From the NCBI RefSeq assembly GCF_006438785.1, contig NZ_RCZB01000001.1, positions 1,375,912-1,439,911 of the forward strand: a DNA stretch of 64,000 nt, written 5' to 3'. How positions within the stretch are numbered: the stretch's first letter is position 1; each line of letters opens with the position of its first letter. The position numbers and the translations under genes were made by a program. The DNA is from Rhodanobacter glycinis. GTDB taxonomy: Bacteria > Pseudomonadota > Gammaproteobacteria > Xanthomonadales > Rhodanobacteraceae. Positions 18,551-26,700 of the stretch are shown here, piece after piece. The notes under the pieces were generated by a model. It made no database searches. It was not told where the DNA came from and saw only the letters and a program-made list of their open reading frames with translations.

Positions 18551-19158
18551 TCGTCGCTGCGGTACCAGGCGAGCACGGGCGCCGGGACCAGCTTCTCCAT
18601 GGCCATGCCCAGCGCCACGTAGGCATCAAGCACGTCGCGCAACACGGTGTCGGCGCGCCCGCTTCTTTGATCCGGCGGCACATTGAAGTGCTCGTACTCG
18701 ATCATCTCAAGCATGCGCATGGACCAGCCAAACAGCAGTTCGCTCCAGTCGCCAAATCTGTCACGCAGCCATGAGCTCAGCGGCGCATGCAGGGTGAAGC
18801 CCTGCTCCGCACATACTTGGCGCGCCAGCGCATCCACTTGCGCCGACACGCCGCGAAACCACTCGGTATGTCCAGCCGCCGATGGCGGCACCACCAGCGG
18901 CGCCGGTGCACGGCAGTCGGCGAACGTGGTGATCAGCAGACGCTCAATGCGCCGGGCATCGCGCAGATGGTCGGTGTGGACAAGCAGGCCGCGCTCCAGG
19001 TCGAAGAACTCGAAGTAGCGCCGATGCAGCGTACGGAATCGGTCCAGCGGGTCACGCGAGAAACCGACCTTCAGGATGTCCTCGTCGCGGCAGGGCAATA
19101 CGTAGACGAACGTGCGTCCACGACTGGCGAAGCGCGGATAGATCGCTTCCTCGTTCAC
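18532..19158 (-). CDS. GIY-YIG-like (T5orf172/MUG113 type) protein
   Basis: This 208-residue protein has, at about residues 17-75, TFVYVLPCRDEDILKVGFS followed by DPLDRFRTLHRRYFEFF and an Arg/Glu-rich helix (RRIERLL). This is the pattern of the GIY-YIG nuclease superfamily branch found in T5orf172-like proteins. The remaining 130 residues are unfamiliar, with several tryptophans. Such proteins can be nucleases, but stand-alone chromosomal members are mostly uncharacterised. No toxin, antitoxin or restriction partner is adjacent. It overlaps the metallothionein gene tail to tail. The family assignment is from visible motif spacing. Confidence 0.7.
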   Translation of the reverse strand: MNEEAIYPRFASRGRTFVYVLPCRDEDILKVGFSRDPLDRFRTLHRRYFEFFDLERGLLVHTDHLRDARRIERLLITTFADCRAPAPLVVPPSAAGHTEWFRGVSAQVDALARQVCAEQGFTLHAPLSSWLRDRFGDWSELLFGWSMRMLEMIEYEHFNVPPDQRSGRADTVLRDVLDAYVALGMAMEKLVPAPVLAWYRSDDYFGNR

Positions 19159-19253
19159 GGGAGCACCTTCGACCGGCCGTTTCCTTCTTCGTCACGTGAC
19201 GACGTGTCCGATTGTTTCCCTGCTCCGACGATCAGGCAACAAGGGCGCGAATC

Positions 19254-19439
19254 ATGCAAAGACATGCCATCCCCGGCGGCAGCTCCGCCTACTGGGTCGG
19301 CGAGGCGACGGGCAGCGTCAACTACGAGGATCTCAAGCGCACGCCGAAGAAACTCGCCAGCACGATCAGAACGCTGGCATGCAACGCCGCACATCTCGCG
19401 GCACTGTTGCGGGACAGGCCCTATCCCGTTCCCGGGTAA
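19254..19439 (+). CDS. small hypothetical protein (61 aa)
   Basis: The reading frame starts at ATG 19254 with AAGGG about 9 bases upstream and has strong GC preference at third codon positions, which supports coding. The protein begins MQRHAIPGGSSAYWVGEATG and has a basic middle (LKRTPKKLAS) with no membrane segment or known motif. I do not recognise it. It sits among small stress-related genes, divergent from the GIY-YIG-like gene and convergent with the next hypothetical gene. Confidence 0.5.
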   Translation: MQRHAIPGGSSAYWVGEATGSVNYEDLKRTPKKLASTIRTLACNAAHLAALLRDRPYPVPG

Positions 19440-19466
19440 GCTCGCGCCCCAGTTCGCACCACCTGC

Positions 19467-19820
19467 CTAGGTGGCATCGGACGGAGAATGGCCCGTGTTG
19501 GCATGCCCTGCCAATGCTGCCGTGTCCACGCTGACGTGTTCCGGGTCATCCGTATTGCCGGGGCGCTCGACATCGGTATCGCCGTCGCGCCGCTGCTGCT
19601 CGTCGCCGCCGCCTTCCACATCGTCGGCCTCTGCGGGATCGCGCAGCTGGCCGGGTATGCGCTCAGGCGCATTTTTCGGACGTCCCGGCGCGGGGCCGAT
19701 GCCGCCCTGCTTGTGCGCCGCATGCTGCTGCTCGTCCGTAAGTTGATGTTCGCCCGTCAGGGTGTCCCTGCTGTTGTCGGCATCGGCGGCGCCGAACTGG
19801 GGAATATTCGTGTTGCCCAT
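19467..19820 (-). CDS. small hydrophilic hypothetical protein (117 aa)
   Basis: ATG 19820 is preceded by GGAGAAGAG, a strong ribosome-binding site. The protein (MGNTNIPQFGAADADNSRDT...) is very polar, rich in Asp, Glu, Gly, Gln and His, and has no hydrophobic core, so it is likely disordered. Proteins of this kind often occur with desiccation or general-stress genes, which fits the neighbours, but I cannot name a family. A hairpin CCACCT-GCCT-AGGTGG overlaps the stop codon and may end transcription. Confidence 0.6.
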   Translation of the reverse strand: MGNTNIPQFGAADADNSRDTLTGEHQLTDEQQHAAHKQGGIGPAPGRPKNAPERIPGQLRDPAEADDVEGGGDEQQRRDGDTDVERPGNTDDPEHVSVDTAALAGHANTGHSPSDAT

Positions 19821-19993
19821 GCTCTTCTCCAAATGGACGGCCGCAGGCCGCGCTGCCCGAGTGTCATCCCGCTGCCGTCTTCGCGGCGTGGACATGCATG
19901 GGCGTGAACGGATCGTGCTTCAGGAGACTTCGCCGGTCGACGAGCAACGCGGTGCGTGAAACGATGCCAGCCGGCTGCGCAGACTTGCCCCGA

Positions 19994-20491
19994 TCAGGAC
20001 ACGGCGGTGGGAGCGTCGAATGGCAGCGCGGTGGCGCCCGTGGCAACCAGGGCCGCATCGGCGACGGCCAGCGACGCCGCGTCCCCATCGATGATGACAA
20101 GCACGCGGCCGGCGGCGATTTCGTCCTCGAACTTGCGCCGCACCGCGCCGGGTTCGGAGGCGCCCGTAAGCATGCCGACCCAGCCCCCCACCGCCGCACC
20201 GGCGATGGTCATCACGGCGGCACCGGCGAGGGTGAGTCCCAGCGGTGGCACCGCCAGGGCGACAAGCCCCACCAGCAAGCCACTGCCGCCGCCGGTCAGC
20301 ACACCTTTGATGCCGCCGCGACCGAAATCGTCGCTGGCGTCCTGCCGGTCCTCGGGAATCTGCTGGTTCTCGATATCGTGCTGCGCGATCAGCGAGATGC
20401 AGTCGTCCGCCAGACCGGCCTGGCGCAGCGCGCGAACCGCGGACTCGGCGGCGCCGATATCGTGGGTGCTGAATACATGACGCGTCTTCAT
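19994..20491 (-). CDS. YflT-like/general-stress membrane protein with glycine-zipper core
   Basis: This 165-residue protein starts at ATG 20491 behind AGGAG. The N-terminus (TRHVFSTHDIGAAESAVRALRQAGLADDCISL) resembles the small alpha/beta domain of general stress protein 17M/YflT-like proteins. Residues 60-110 form two Gly/Ala-rich hydrophobic stretches (GGGSGLLVGLVALAVPPLG, then AGAAVMTIAGAAVGGWVG), like a glycine zipper that may insert in a membrane. The C-terminal part returns to a soluble fold (GRVLVIIDGDAASLAVADAAL). The molecular function is unknown. It is divergent from the PA2169-type gene, with 267 bases between. Confidence 0.6.
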   Translation of the reverse strand: MKTRHVFSTHDIGAAESAVRALRQAGLADDCISLIAQHDIENQQIPEDRQDASDDFGRGGIKGVLTGGGSGLLVGLVALAVPPLGLTLAGAAVMTIAGAAVGGWVGMLTGASEPGAVRRKFEDEIAAGRVLVIIDGDAASLAVADAALVATGATALPFDAPTAVS

Positions 20492-20758
20492 GTCCGCTCC
20501 TGCTGCGATGGCTGACCCCGCTAATTCTCGCGACGCTGCAGTGACCAGTGCGTGAGGGTGGCAGCGCGTTTCGTCGCCGTGCGAACGGCGCATCGCATTC
20601 CATCGCCAGCACGACATGAATAGCTGCAACACGCCTGAACAAATCTCTGTCGCAGCCATCACGTGCCATGCCGTTCACTGCTTCACGGCGATTCCCCTGC
20701 CAACCACGGGTTCCCCCATCGACACGGGTCCCATCGGAATTCCCAAGGAGAGCATCAG

Positions 20759-21211
20759 ATGAACAACAAGCACGACATCAAGACACTCAACAGCCTGATC
20801 GAAACCACGCTCGACAGTGCCGATGGTTACGCCGAAGCAGCCAAGGATGCAAAAAGCGAGCAGCTGATTTCGTTGTTTCGCGCGCGTTCGGGCGAACGTC
20901 GCACTGCCGCATCGGCGCTGCAGCAGAGCGTGCGCTCACTCGGTGGCGAGCCCGCGGACGATGGCACGGTGCTGGCATCGGCCCATCGCACGTTCGTGAA
21001 CCTGCGCACCAGCCTCACCTCGGCCGACAACAAGGCGGTGGTGGATGAAGTCGAGCGCGGCGAGGATCACATCAAGGCCAAGTTCGAGGACGCGATGAAG
21101 GACAAGGAGATGTCACCGGGCACCATGTCGGTGATCACCGATGTCTACACCACGGTGCGCCATGGCCACGACCAGATGCGCGACATCAAGAAGGCATTCC
21201 ACGCCGAATAG
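20759..21211 (+). CDS. PA2169-family four-helix-bundle protein
   Basis: This 150-residue soluble protein is almost entirely helical and matches the ferritin-like PA2169/DUF2383 family. It opens with DIKTLNSLIETTLDSADGYA; SLFRARSGERRTAASALQ and a later acidic EVERGEDHIKAKFEDAM supply the conserved Glu/His positions. Members are induced by stress or in stationary phase; no reaction is known. The start at 20759 has AAGGAGA upstream. A strong hairpin with T-run follows. Confidence 0.85.
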   Translation: MNNKHDIKTLNSLIETTLDSADGYAEAAKDAKSEQLISLFRARSGERRTAASALQQSVRSLGGEPADDGTVLASAHRTFVNLRTSLTSADNKAVVDEVERGEDHIKAKFEDAMKDKEMSPGTMSVITDVYTTVRHGHDQMRDIKKAFHAE

Positions 21212-21231
21212 GCTGAGCTGCAATTTGTGGA

Positions 21232-21264
21232 GCGGGCGGGCACTTCAGGTGCCCGCCGCTTTTT
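21232..21264 (+). terminator. terminator after the PA2169-family gene
   Basis: The GC-rich stem GGCGGGCAC / GTGCCCGCC with a short TTCAG loop is followed by TTTTT, starting 20 bases after the stop codon. Confidence 0.9.
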
Positions 21265-21435
21265 GCGGGCTCAGTGGGACGGGGTTGCCCCGTTTCCCGT
21301 GCGATCACAGGAAATATCGTGCAGGGAAGATCGTGCGGGACCGATCCGGGTTCACGCACTGCTGACGACCCGGCCGGGCAGGATGTGGCTTGCCCGGCGG
21401 CGATGTCGTCGTGCCCCATCGAGAGGACAGAAATC

Positions 21436-21624
21436 ATGAATGCACCAGTTCCCACCGAACCCTGTGCCCACCCCGGATGCGGCTGCAAGGTCAGCGAGCC
21501 GCAGCAATACTGCAGCGACGACTGCCGTCTGCAACGTCAGCAACCTACCGCCGATGGAGCGTGTGCCTGCGGCCATTCCGACTGCATCGTCGAGGAAGCA
21601 TTGCGACGCGTGGATCAGACCTGA
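21436..21624 (+). CDS. SmtA-type bacterial metallothionein (second copy)
   Basis: This 62-residue protein starts at ATG 21436 after GAGAGGACAG. The metal-binding pattern is CAHPGCGC, YCSDDC, CACGHSDC, nine cysteines with two histidines, very like the protein at 18335 but shorter and without the long tail. It probably sequesters zinc or cadmium. The stop codon lies inside a perfect 15-bp hairpin that also faces the convergent ku gene, so transcript end and stability may be linked to it. Confidence 0.9.
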   Translation: MNAPVPTEPCAHPGCGCKVSEPQQYCSDDCRLQRQQPTADGACACGHSDCIVEEALRRVDQT

Positions 21625-21639
21625 TCTGATCCACGCGTC
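21605..21639. terminator. perfect 15-bp hairpin between metallothionein and ku
   Basis: GACGCGTGGATCAGA (21605-21619) pairs without mismatch to TCTGATCCACGCGTC (21625-21639) across a 5-base loop. It overlaps the metallothionein stop codon and ends 20 bases before the ku stop. No T-run is present. It can act on both convergent transcripts. Confidence 0.65.
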
Positions 21640-21659
21640 CGGCGTCTCGATCGCCGGGC

Positions 21660-22592
21660 TCAGCCCTCCTTGCGGATCGCTGCGCGCTTCGACGCTTTTT
21701 TCGACGGCACCTTTTTCTTGGCAGCGACGGCGCCTTTCTTGACTGCGGCCTTGCGTGCAGTCTTTGCAGCCGCCTTCTTCGGCGGCGTGCGCTTCTTGCT
21801 CGCCAGGCTCTGCTGCAGAAGGGCCATGAAATCCACCACGTTGGTGGTGGCATTCTCCGGTATCTCGGCTTCCTCGTCGGAGGGCGCGGTGACCACGCCC
21901 TTGGACTTCATGCGTTTTTCGATGACCTTGCGCAAGCGGTCGCGAAACTCGTCCTTGTAATCGTTGGGCGCCCACTCATCGCTCATCGACGCAATCAGTT
22001 GCTCGGCCATCTGGATCTCCTTGGCCGATATCCGGTACTGCGACGCCGCACCCTGGGGGATCTTGTAGTCCTCCACGTCGACCAGTTCCTGCGGATAGCG
22101 CAACAACACCAGCATCAACGCGTTGTCGCGCGGTATCACCGCCGACAGGTATTCGCGCGTGCGGATCACCACCCGTGCGATGCCGATCCTGCCGGTGCGC
22201 TTGAGCGTTTCGCGCAACAGCACATAGCCCTTCTCCGCCTTCTTGCCGGGAACCAGGATGTACGGCTTCTCGAAATACTCCGGACCGATCGAGTCCGCAT
22301 CGACGAAGGCCTTAACCTCGACCACCTCGCGGCCCTCGGATGAGGCCGATTTGATGTCCGCCGGCTCCAGCACGACGTAGCTGCCCTTGGCGTACTCGAA
22401 CGCCTTGACGATTTCCTTCCACGGCACCTCCTCCCCGGTTTCCGCGTTGACGCGCTCGTAGCGCACCGGCGTGTTACTGCGGCTGTCCAGCATGCGGAAA
22501 TGCAGGTCGACACTGCGCTCGCCCGACATCAACGATACCGGTACGTTGAGCAGCCCGAACGAAAGTGTTCCGGTCCAAATGGGACGTGCCAT
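21660..22592 (-). CDS. ku: Ku protein, DNA end-binding factor of non-homologous end joining
   Basis: This 310-residue protein forms a homodimeric ring on broken DNA ends and recruits LigD. ATG 22592 opens the standard MARPIWTGTLSFGLLNVPVSL. The Ku core covers about residues 1-260. The C-terminal 45 residues are a Lys/Ala-rich tail (KKRTPPKKAAAK and further repeats) that in other bacterial Ku proteins binds DNA and affects threading. A TTG nine bases further upstream is too close to GGAG to be used. The gene is divergent from ligD across 209 bases, so the two-component repair pathway is complete here. Confidence 0.97.
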   Translation of the reverse strand: MARPIWTGTLSFGLLNVPVSLMSGERSVDLHFRMLDSRSNTPVRYERVNAETGEEVPWKEIVKAFEYAKGSYVVLEPADIKSASSEGREVVEVKAFVDADSIGPEYFEKPYILVPGKKAEKGYVLLRETLKRTGRIGIARVVIRTREYLSAVIPRDNALMLVLLRYPQELVDVEDYKIPQGAASQYRISAKEIQMAEQLIASMSDEWAPNDYKDEFRDRLRKVIEKRMKSKGVVTAPSDEEAEIPENATTNVVDFMALLQQSLASKKRTPPKKAAAKTARKAAVKKGAVAAKKKVPSKKASKRAAIRKEG

Positions 22593-22801
22593 GGCTTGCA
22601 ATCTCCGTAGTGGAACTTCGATCAGGGCGATGGTTTGCGCGGCTCTTCGCTACCGCCGGTCACCGCGGCGGCGCGATCGATCCCGCCGCAGCGCGGGCTT
22701 GACGAACTATTCCCATGGCGTTGTGGAGATGCTGTCAATGGCACCAGCCCATGATGAACGCTTCACCTGGGGCGCACGATCCAGCCGCTAGCGTCGCGCG
22801 C

Positions 22802-25363
22802 ATGACGATGAACAGCCTGCGGGACTATCAGCGCAAGCGTAACTTCTCGAAGACACGCGAACCTGCTGCCGACGACGTCACCGCGTCGGACCGGCGTGCG
22901 ATCTTCGTGGTGCAGCTGCACCACGCCAGCCGACGGCACTTCGATTTCCGACTGCAGGTAGGCGATGTGCTGAAAAGCTGGGCGGTGCCGAAAGGGCCGA
23001 GCTACGACCCGCAGGTGAAACGTCTGGCGGTCGAGGTCGAGGATCATCCCGTTTCGTACGCCGACTTCGAGGGTGACATCGAACACGGCTACGGCAAGGG
23101 CCACGTCGATCAGTTCGACCATGGCGTATGGACGACCGCCGGCGATGCCGAAGCCCAGTTGCAGAAAGGCCACCTGCGCTTCGAACTGTTCGGCACGCGG
23201 CTCAAGGGCGGCTGGCATCTGGTCCGCAGCGGCCGCAAGGAACGCCAGCCGGCGTGGTTTCTGATCAAGGCGAAGGATGCGTTTGCCGGCGACGTCGAGG
23301 CCGATGACCTGCTCGATGCGACGATGATCCGCAGTACCCGCGCCGCTGCGAAGACGGCTGCCACCCAAGCCGCCGCGAAGAAGTCCATCGCCCGCAAGAA
23401 GCCCATTCCCCAAGAAAGGAAGGCGCCGCGACTGCGCCTGGCCAAGGCGGCCGCCGCGCTGGACGGTGCGCGCACGGCGCCCGCCGACAATGCCTTCTTC
23501 AAACCGGAGCTGGCACGCCTGCGCGATTTTCCGCCGGACGGTGAGCAATGGCTGCATGAGGTCAAGTGGGACGGCTACCGCATCCTCGCCGCGATCGCCG
23601 ACGGCGAAGTGAAACTGTGGTCGCGCAATGCGCTGCCATGGAACGACCGGCTGCCCGACATCATGCAATCGCTGGCATCGCTCGGTCTGCGCTCGGCGCG
23701 GCTGGACGGGGAGCTGATCGCGCTGGATGGCCACGGTCACAGCGACTTCAACGGGCTGCAGCAGACCCTGTCCGGCGAAGCGCAACTGCCGCTGGTCTAC
23801 ATGCTGTTCGACCTGCCCTACTTCGAAGGCAACGACCTGTCGCGGGTCAGCCTGCTGGAGCGCAAGGCGCTGCTGCAGCAGTTGCTGGCGCATGCGCCGA
23901 GGCATCTCGCTTTCAGCACCCATGCGATCGGCGACGGCGAAGGCGCGTTCCGGATGGCGACCGAGCAGCAACTGGAAGGGATCATCTCCAAGCGCGTCGA
24001 CTCCGCCTATCACGCCGGCCGCGGCGATGACTGGCTGAAAATCAAGCGACTGGAAAGCGACGAGTTCGCCGTGGTCGGTTACACACCGCCCAAGGGCAGC
24101 CGCAACGGGTTCGGCTCGCTGCTGCTGGCGCGGCCCGATCCGGATGTGGCCTCTGGCTGGATTTACGTCGGCCGTGTCGGCACCGGCTTTTCCGGCGAGC
24201 AGCTGCGGCAACTGGGCGAGACCATCGCTGGCAAAGGCAGCCGCAAACCCACCGTGAAGCTGACCGCGATCGACCCGCTGTTGCGCGACGCGCGCTGGGT
24301 CAAGCCAGCGGCCGTGGCCGAGGTGTATTACCGCGGTATCGGCAACAAGAACCTGTTGCGCCAACCGAGCTTGAAGACCATGCGTACCGACAAGATCGCC
24401 GCCGACCTCGCCGATTCGGATCGTGCCGCGCCCACGCCGGCCGGCAAGTCTGCCGCGGCGCGCCCAAAATCATCTACCAAGACGAAGCCAGCCGCCATCG
24501 TGATCAGCCATCCCGACCGCGTGGTATTTCCCGACGACGGCTACACCAAGCAGGACGTGGCCGACTACTACACCAGCGTGATGAAGTGGTTCCTGCCCGG
24601 CGTGGTAAATCGCCCGACCTCGGTGATTCGTTGCCCGGAGGGCACGGCCAAGGCGTGCTTCTTCCAGAAACATCTGATCCAGGGGCTGAAGCATGTCGGC
24701 AGCGCCAAGCTCAAGGAGGAATCCGGCGCGCAGGCGACCTACATCTATCCGCTGGATGCCAGCTCGGTGATCGAGCTGGTGCAATTCGGTGCGCTCGAAT
24801 TTCATCCCTGGGGCGCGAACATCGATCAGCCCGACCTGGCCAACCGGATGGTCTTCGATCTCGATCCCGGTACCGACGTGGCGTGGGCGCGCGTGGTGGC
24901 CGCCGCGCGACGGGTGCGCAAGCTGCTCGCGCAACTGGGTCTCGAATCGTTCCTGCGCACCACCGGCGGCAAGGGGCTGCACGTGGTGGTGCCGCTCAAT
25001 CCCGGCTGCTCCTGGCCGCAGGTGAAGGACTTCGCGCACGCCTTTGCCAGCACGCTGGCACAGGCGCACCCGCTGGAGTTCATCGCCACCGCCAGCAAGT
25101 CGCAGCGCAACGGCCTGATCTACGTTGACTACCTGCGCAACAGCCGCGGCGCCACCAGCGTGGCTTCGTATTCCCTGCGTGCACGCAGCGGCGCGCCAGT
25201 GGCCATGCCGCTGCGCTGGAGCGAACTGGGCAAGCTGAAGAGCGGGCATGATTTCGATATCCGCTCCGCACCGAAACGGCTGGCGCGACAGCGCTCGGAT
25301 CCGTGGGCTGGCATGGATGAGTTGCGGCAGGGGCTGGATGACTTGATGGGGGAGCTGGGCTGA
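22802..25363 (+). CDS. ligD: LigD, multidomain ATP-dependent DNA ligase for end joining
   Basis: This 853-residue protein has the PE-LIG-POL order known from Pseudomonas. The N-terminal 3'-phosphoesterase (about 15-165) shows HHASRRHFDFRLQ with its metal-binding His and Asp. The central ligase (about 235-540) has the adenylation site KWDG with Lys255. The C-terminal primase-polymerase (about 560-850) has VFDLDPGTDVAW with catalytic aspartates and HVVVPL. A Lys/Ala-rich linker (about 180-215) joins PE to LIG. It heals and seals double-strand breaks bound by Ku. Start ATG 22802 is followed by a second in-frame ATG at 22808. A REP-like inverted repeat follows the stop codon. Confidence 0.97.
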   Translation: MTMNSLRDYQRKRNFSKTREPAADDVTASDRRAIFVVQLHHASRRHFDFRLQVGDVLKSWAVPKGPSYDPQVKRLAVEVEDHPVSYADFEGDIEHGYGKGHVDQFDHGVWTTAGDAEAQLQKGHLRFELFGTRLKGGWHLVRSGRKERQPAWFLIKAKDAFAGDVEADDLLDATMIRSTRAAAKTAATQAAAKKSIARKKPIPQERKAPRLRLAKAAAALDGARTAPADNAFFKPELARLRDFPPDGEQWLHEVKWDGYRILAAIADGEVKLWSRNALPWNDRLPDIMQSLASLGLRSARLDGELIALDGHGHSDFNGLQQTLSGEAQLPLVYMLFDLPYFEGNDLSRVSLLERKALLQQLLAHAPRHLAFSTHAIGDGEGAFRMATEQQLEGIISKRVDSAYHAGRGDDWLKIKRLESDEFAVVGYTPPKGSRNGFGSLLLARPDPDVASGWIYVGRVGTGFSGEQLRQLGETIAGKGSRKPTVKLTAIDPLLRDARWVKPAAVAEVYYRGIGNKNLLRQPSLKTMRTDKIAADLADSDRAAPTPAGKSAAARPKSSTKTKPAAIVISHPDRVVFPDDGYTKQDVADYYTSVMKWFLPGVVNRPTSVIRCPEGTAKACFFQKHLIQGLKHVGSAKLKEESGAQATYIYPLDASSVIELVQFGALEFHPWGANIDQPDLANRMVFDLDPGTDVAWARVVAAARRVRKLLAQLGLESFLRTTGGKGLHVVVPLNPGCSWPQVKDFAHAFASTLAQAHPLEFIATASKSQRNGLIYVDYLRNSRGATSVASYSLRARSGAPVAMPLRWSELGKLKSGHDFDIRSAPKRLARQRSDPWAGMDELRQGLDDLMGELG

Positions 25364-25374
25364 TTCAGGTGCTG

Positions 25375-25481
25375 GCCCTTCGACTTCGCTGCGCTACGCT
25401 CAGGGTGAACGGTGAGGGGTTCGGAATCCTTCAGAGCCCGACCTCTCTGAGCGTAGGCCCGCAGGGCCGAAGTCGAAGGGC
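25375..25481. repeat. REP-like paired element between convergent ligD and pfpI
   Basis: The left arm GCCCTTCGACTTCG (25375-25388) and CTACGCTCAG (25394-25403) is inverted at the right as CTGAGCGTAG (25447-25456) and CGAAGTCGAAGGGC (25468-25481). The same two words occur, further apart, inside imuB at 30087-30163. These are dispersed palindromic elements of the kind mobilised by REP-associated tyrosine transposases. Here it probably also serves as the terminator for both genes. Confidence 0.8.
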
Positions 25482-25483
25482 AA

Positions 25484-26038
25484 CTACGCCAAAGCACCAC
25501 CGAGCGCATCGACGATGGCCTCGGCAAATGCGGGAATATCGTCCGGCTTGCGGCTGGTTATCAGCTGGCCATCACACACCACTTCGCGATCCTCCCAGTG
25601 CGCACCGGCGTTCTCCAGGTCCTTGCGAAGCGACGGCCATGAGGTGATCTTGCGATCCTTGACCAGCCCGGCGTCGATCAGCGTCCACGGCCCGTGGCAG
25701 ATGGCTGCGATGGTCTTGCCGGCATCACCGAACGACTTGATCAGCACAATCGCGGCCGGCTCCAGCCGCAGCAAGTCGGGATTCATCACGCCGCCGGGCA
25801 GGACCAGCGCGTCGTAGTCGTCGACCCGCGCATCTTTCAGCGCCACATCGACCTTCACCGAATCGCCCCAGTCCTTCTTGCTCCAGCCCTTGATCTGCGC
25901 GGCACCGCCGGGCGCGATCACGTCCGTCCTGGCACCAGCCTCCTCCAGCAGGCGTTTCGGTTCGGTCAGCTCCGATTGCTCGAAGCCGTCAGTGGCCAGT
26001 ATGGCGATCCTGCGGCCTTTCAGTCTGGGTGATGTCAT
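25484..26038 (-). CDS. PfpI/DJ-1 family (type 1 glutamine amidotransferase-like) protein
   Basis: This 184-residue single-domain protein starts at ATG 26038 behind GGAG. The flavodoxin-like fold is clear from RRIAILATDGFEQSEL. The nucleophile elbow AAICHGPW supplies the reactive Cys and adjacent His, and the family Glu lies in DGFEQSEL. Homologues (PfpI, YhbO, YajL) have been described as proteases, chaperones or glyoxalase/deglycase-like enzymes; which of these applies is not settled. The stop codon is two bases from the REP element shared with ligD. It fits the stress character of this region. Confidence 0.9.
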   Translation of the reverse strand: MTSPRLKGRRIAILATDGFEQSELTEPKRLLEEAGARTDVIAPGGAAQIKGWSKKDWGDSVKVDVALKDARVDDYDALVLPGGVMNPDLLRLEPAAIVLIKSFGDAGKTIAAICHGPWTLIDAGLVKDRKITSWPSLRKDLENAGAHWEDREVVCDGQLITSRKPDDIPAFAEAIVDALGGALA

Positions 26039-26254
26039 GACGCGCTCCGATGGGATGAACCCCAAGCATCACGCCGGGCACATGCAGGCGACGTCAGTTC
26101 GCCGTGAGCCGCCCGTGACCCCATGCAAACTGTTGACGGTTCCTGCACCGGCAAGCTGCGATGGTGGCTGCGTCGCGCCAGGCACGTACTCAGCGCGAAG
26201 ATCCGTCCACCGCGAACCTGGCCTGAGGTATTCGCTCAAGACAAGGAACCAGCC

Positions 26255-26413
26255 ATGTCGCTTTCATTACTGCTGATCATCGTGCTTGTCCTTCTGCTGA
26301 TCGGTGCGTTGCCCTCCTGGGGTTACAGCCGATCGTGGGGTTATCGTCCCGTGGGGGGTCTCGGCATCATCCTCATCATCGTCGTGGTGCTGCTGTTGAT
26401 GGGAAGAATCTGA
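26255..26413 (+). CDS. DUF3309 family small membrane protein
   Basis: This 52-residue protein with an AAGGAA site before ATG 26255 consists of two hydrophobic helices (LSLLLIIVLVLLLIGALP and GLGIILIIVVVLLLMGRI) joined by a Trp/Tyr/Gly-rich turn (SWGYSRSWGYRPVGG). This is the full-length DUF3309 pattern, common in Proteobacteria and of unknown function. It is monocistronic. Confidence 0.88.
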   Translation: MSLSLLLIIVLVLLLIGALPSWGYSRSWGYRPVGGLGIILIIVVVLLLMGRI

Positions 26414-26575
26414 CCCCGGACGTTGCGGCGCGACCGAAATCACGAGGCCAGCACCGACCATCCCGGCAGTGAAGACCCCAGTCATCGTCTTGGCGACCTC
26501 TCGCGTCGCCGGGCCGATGGCTGCGCGGTTGCATCCACGCACCTGTCCATGTGACTAACCGTCCGGGTGCTCGCC

Positions 26576-26700
26576 ATGAAGCGCAGCCGCTGGCTCGCCC
26601 TGCTGTTTCTGGTGGCCGTGGTTGATCGCGATCCTGATCATCGGGTTCTATCCCGGCGTCACCCGCCACGAAGCGCGTCCCGTCGAATCAATCGCGAAAA
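26576..26700 (+). pseudogene. possible frameshifted small membrane protein
   Basis: ATG 26576 opens MKRSRWLALLFLVAVV, which looks like a signal anchor, but the frame then turns polar. Shifting by one base near 26621 continues the hydrophobic stretch as LIAILIIGFYPGVTRHEARP. A single lost or gained base would explain this. The second frame runs on into the dnaE2 tail. It may be a decayed small gene or chance. The remaining part of 26414-26575 shows nothing I can support. Confidence 0.25.

Noticed and set aside
26267..26542. A 91-codon minus-strand frame with a hydrophobic stretch (TMTGVFTAGMVGAGLVISVA) next to DUF3309
   Set aside because: It overlaps the well supported DUF3309 gene antisense, ends in a His/Asp/Gln-rich run from that overlap, and has no clear start signal.
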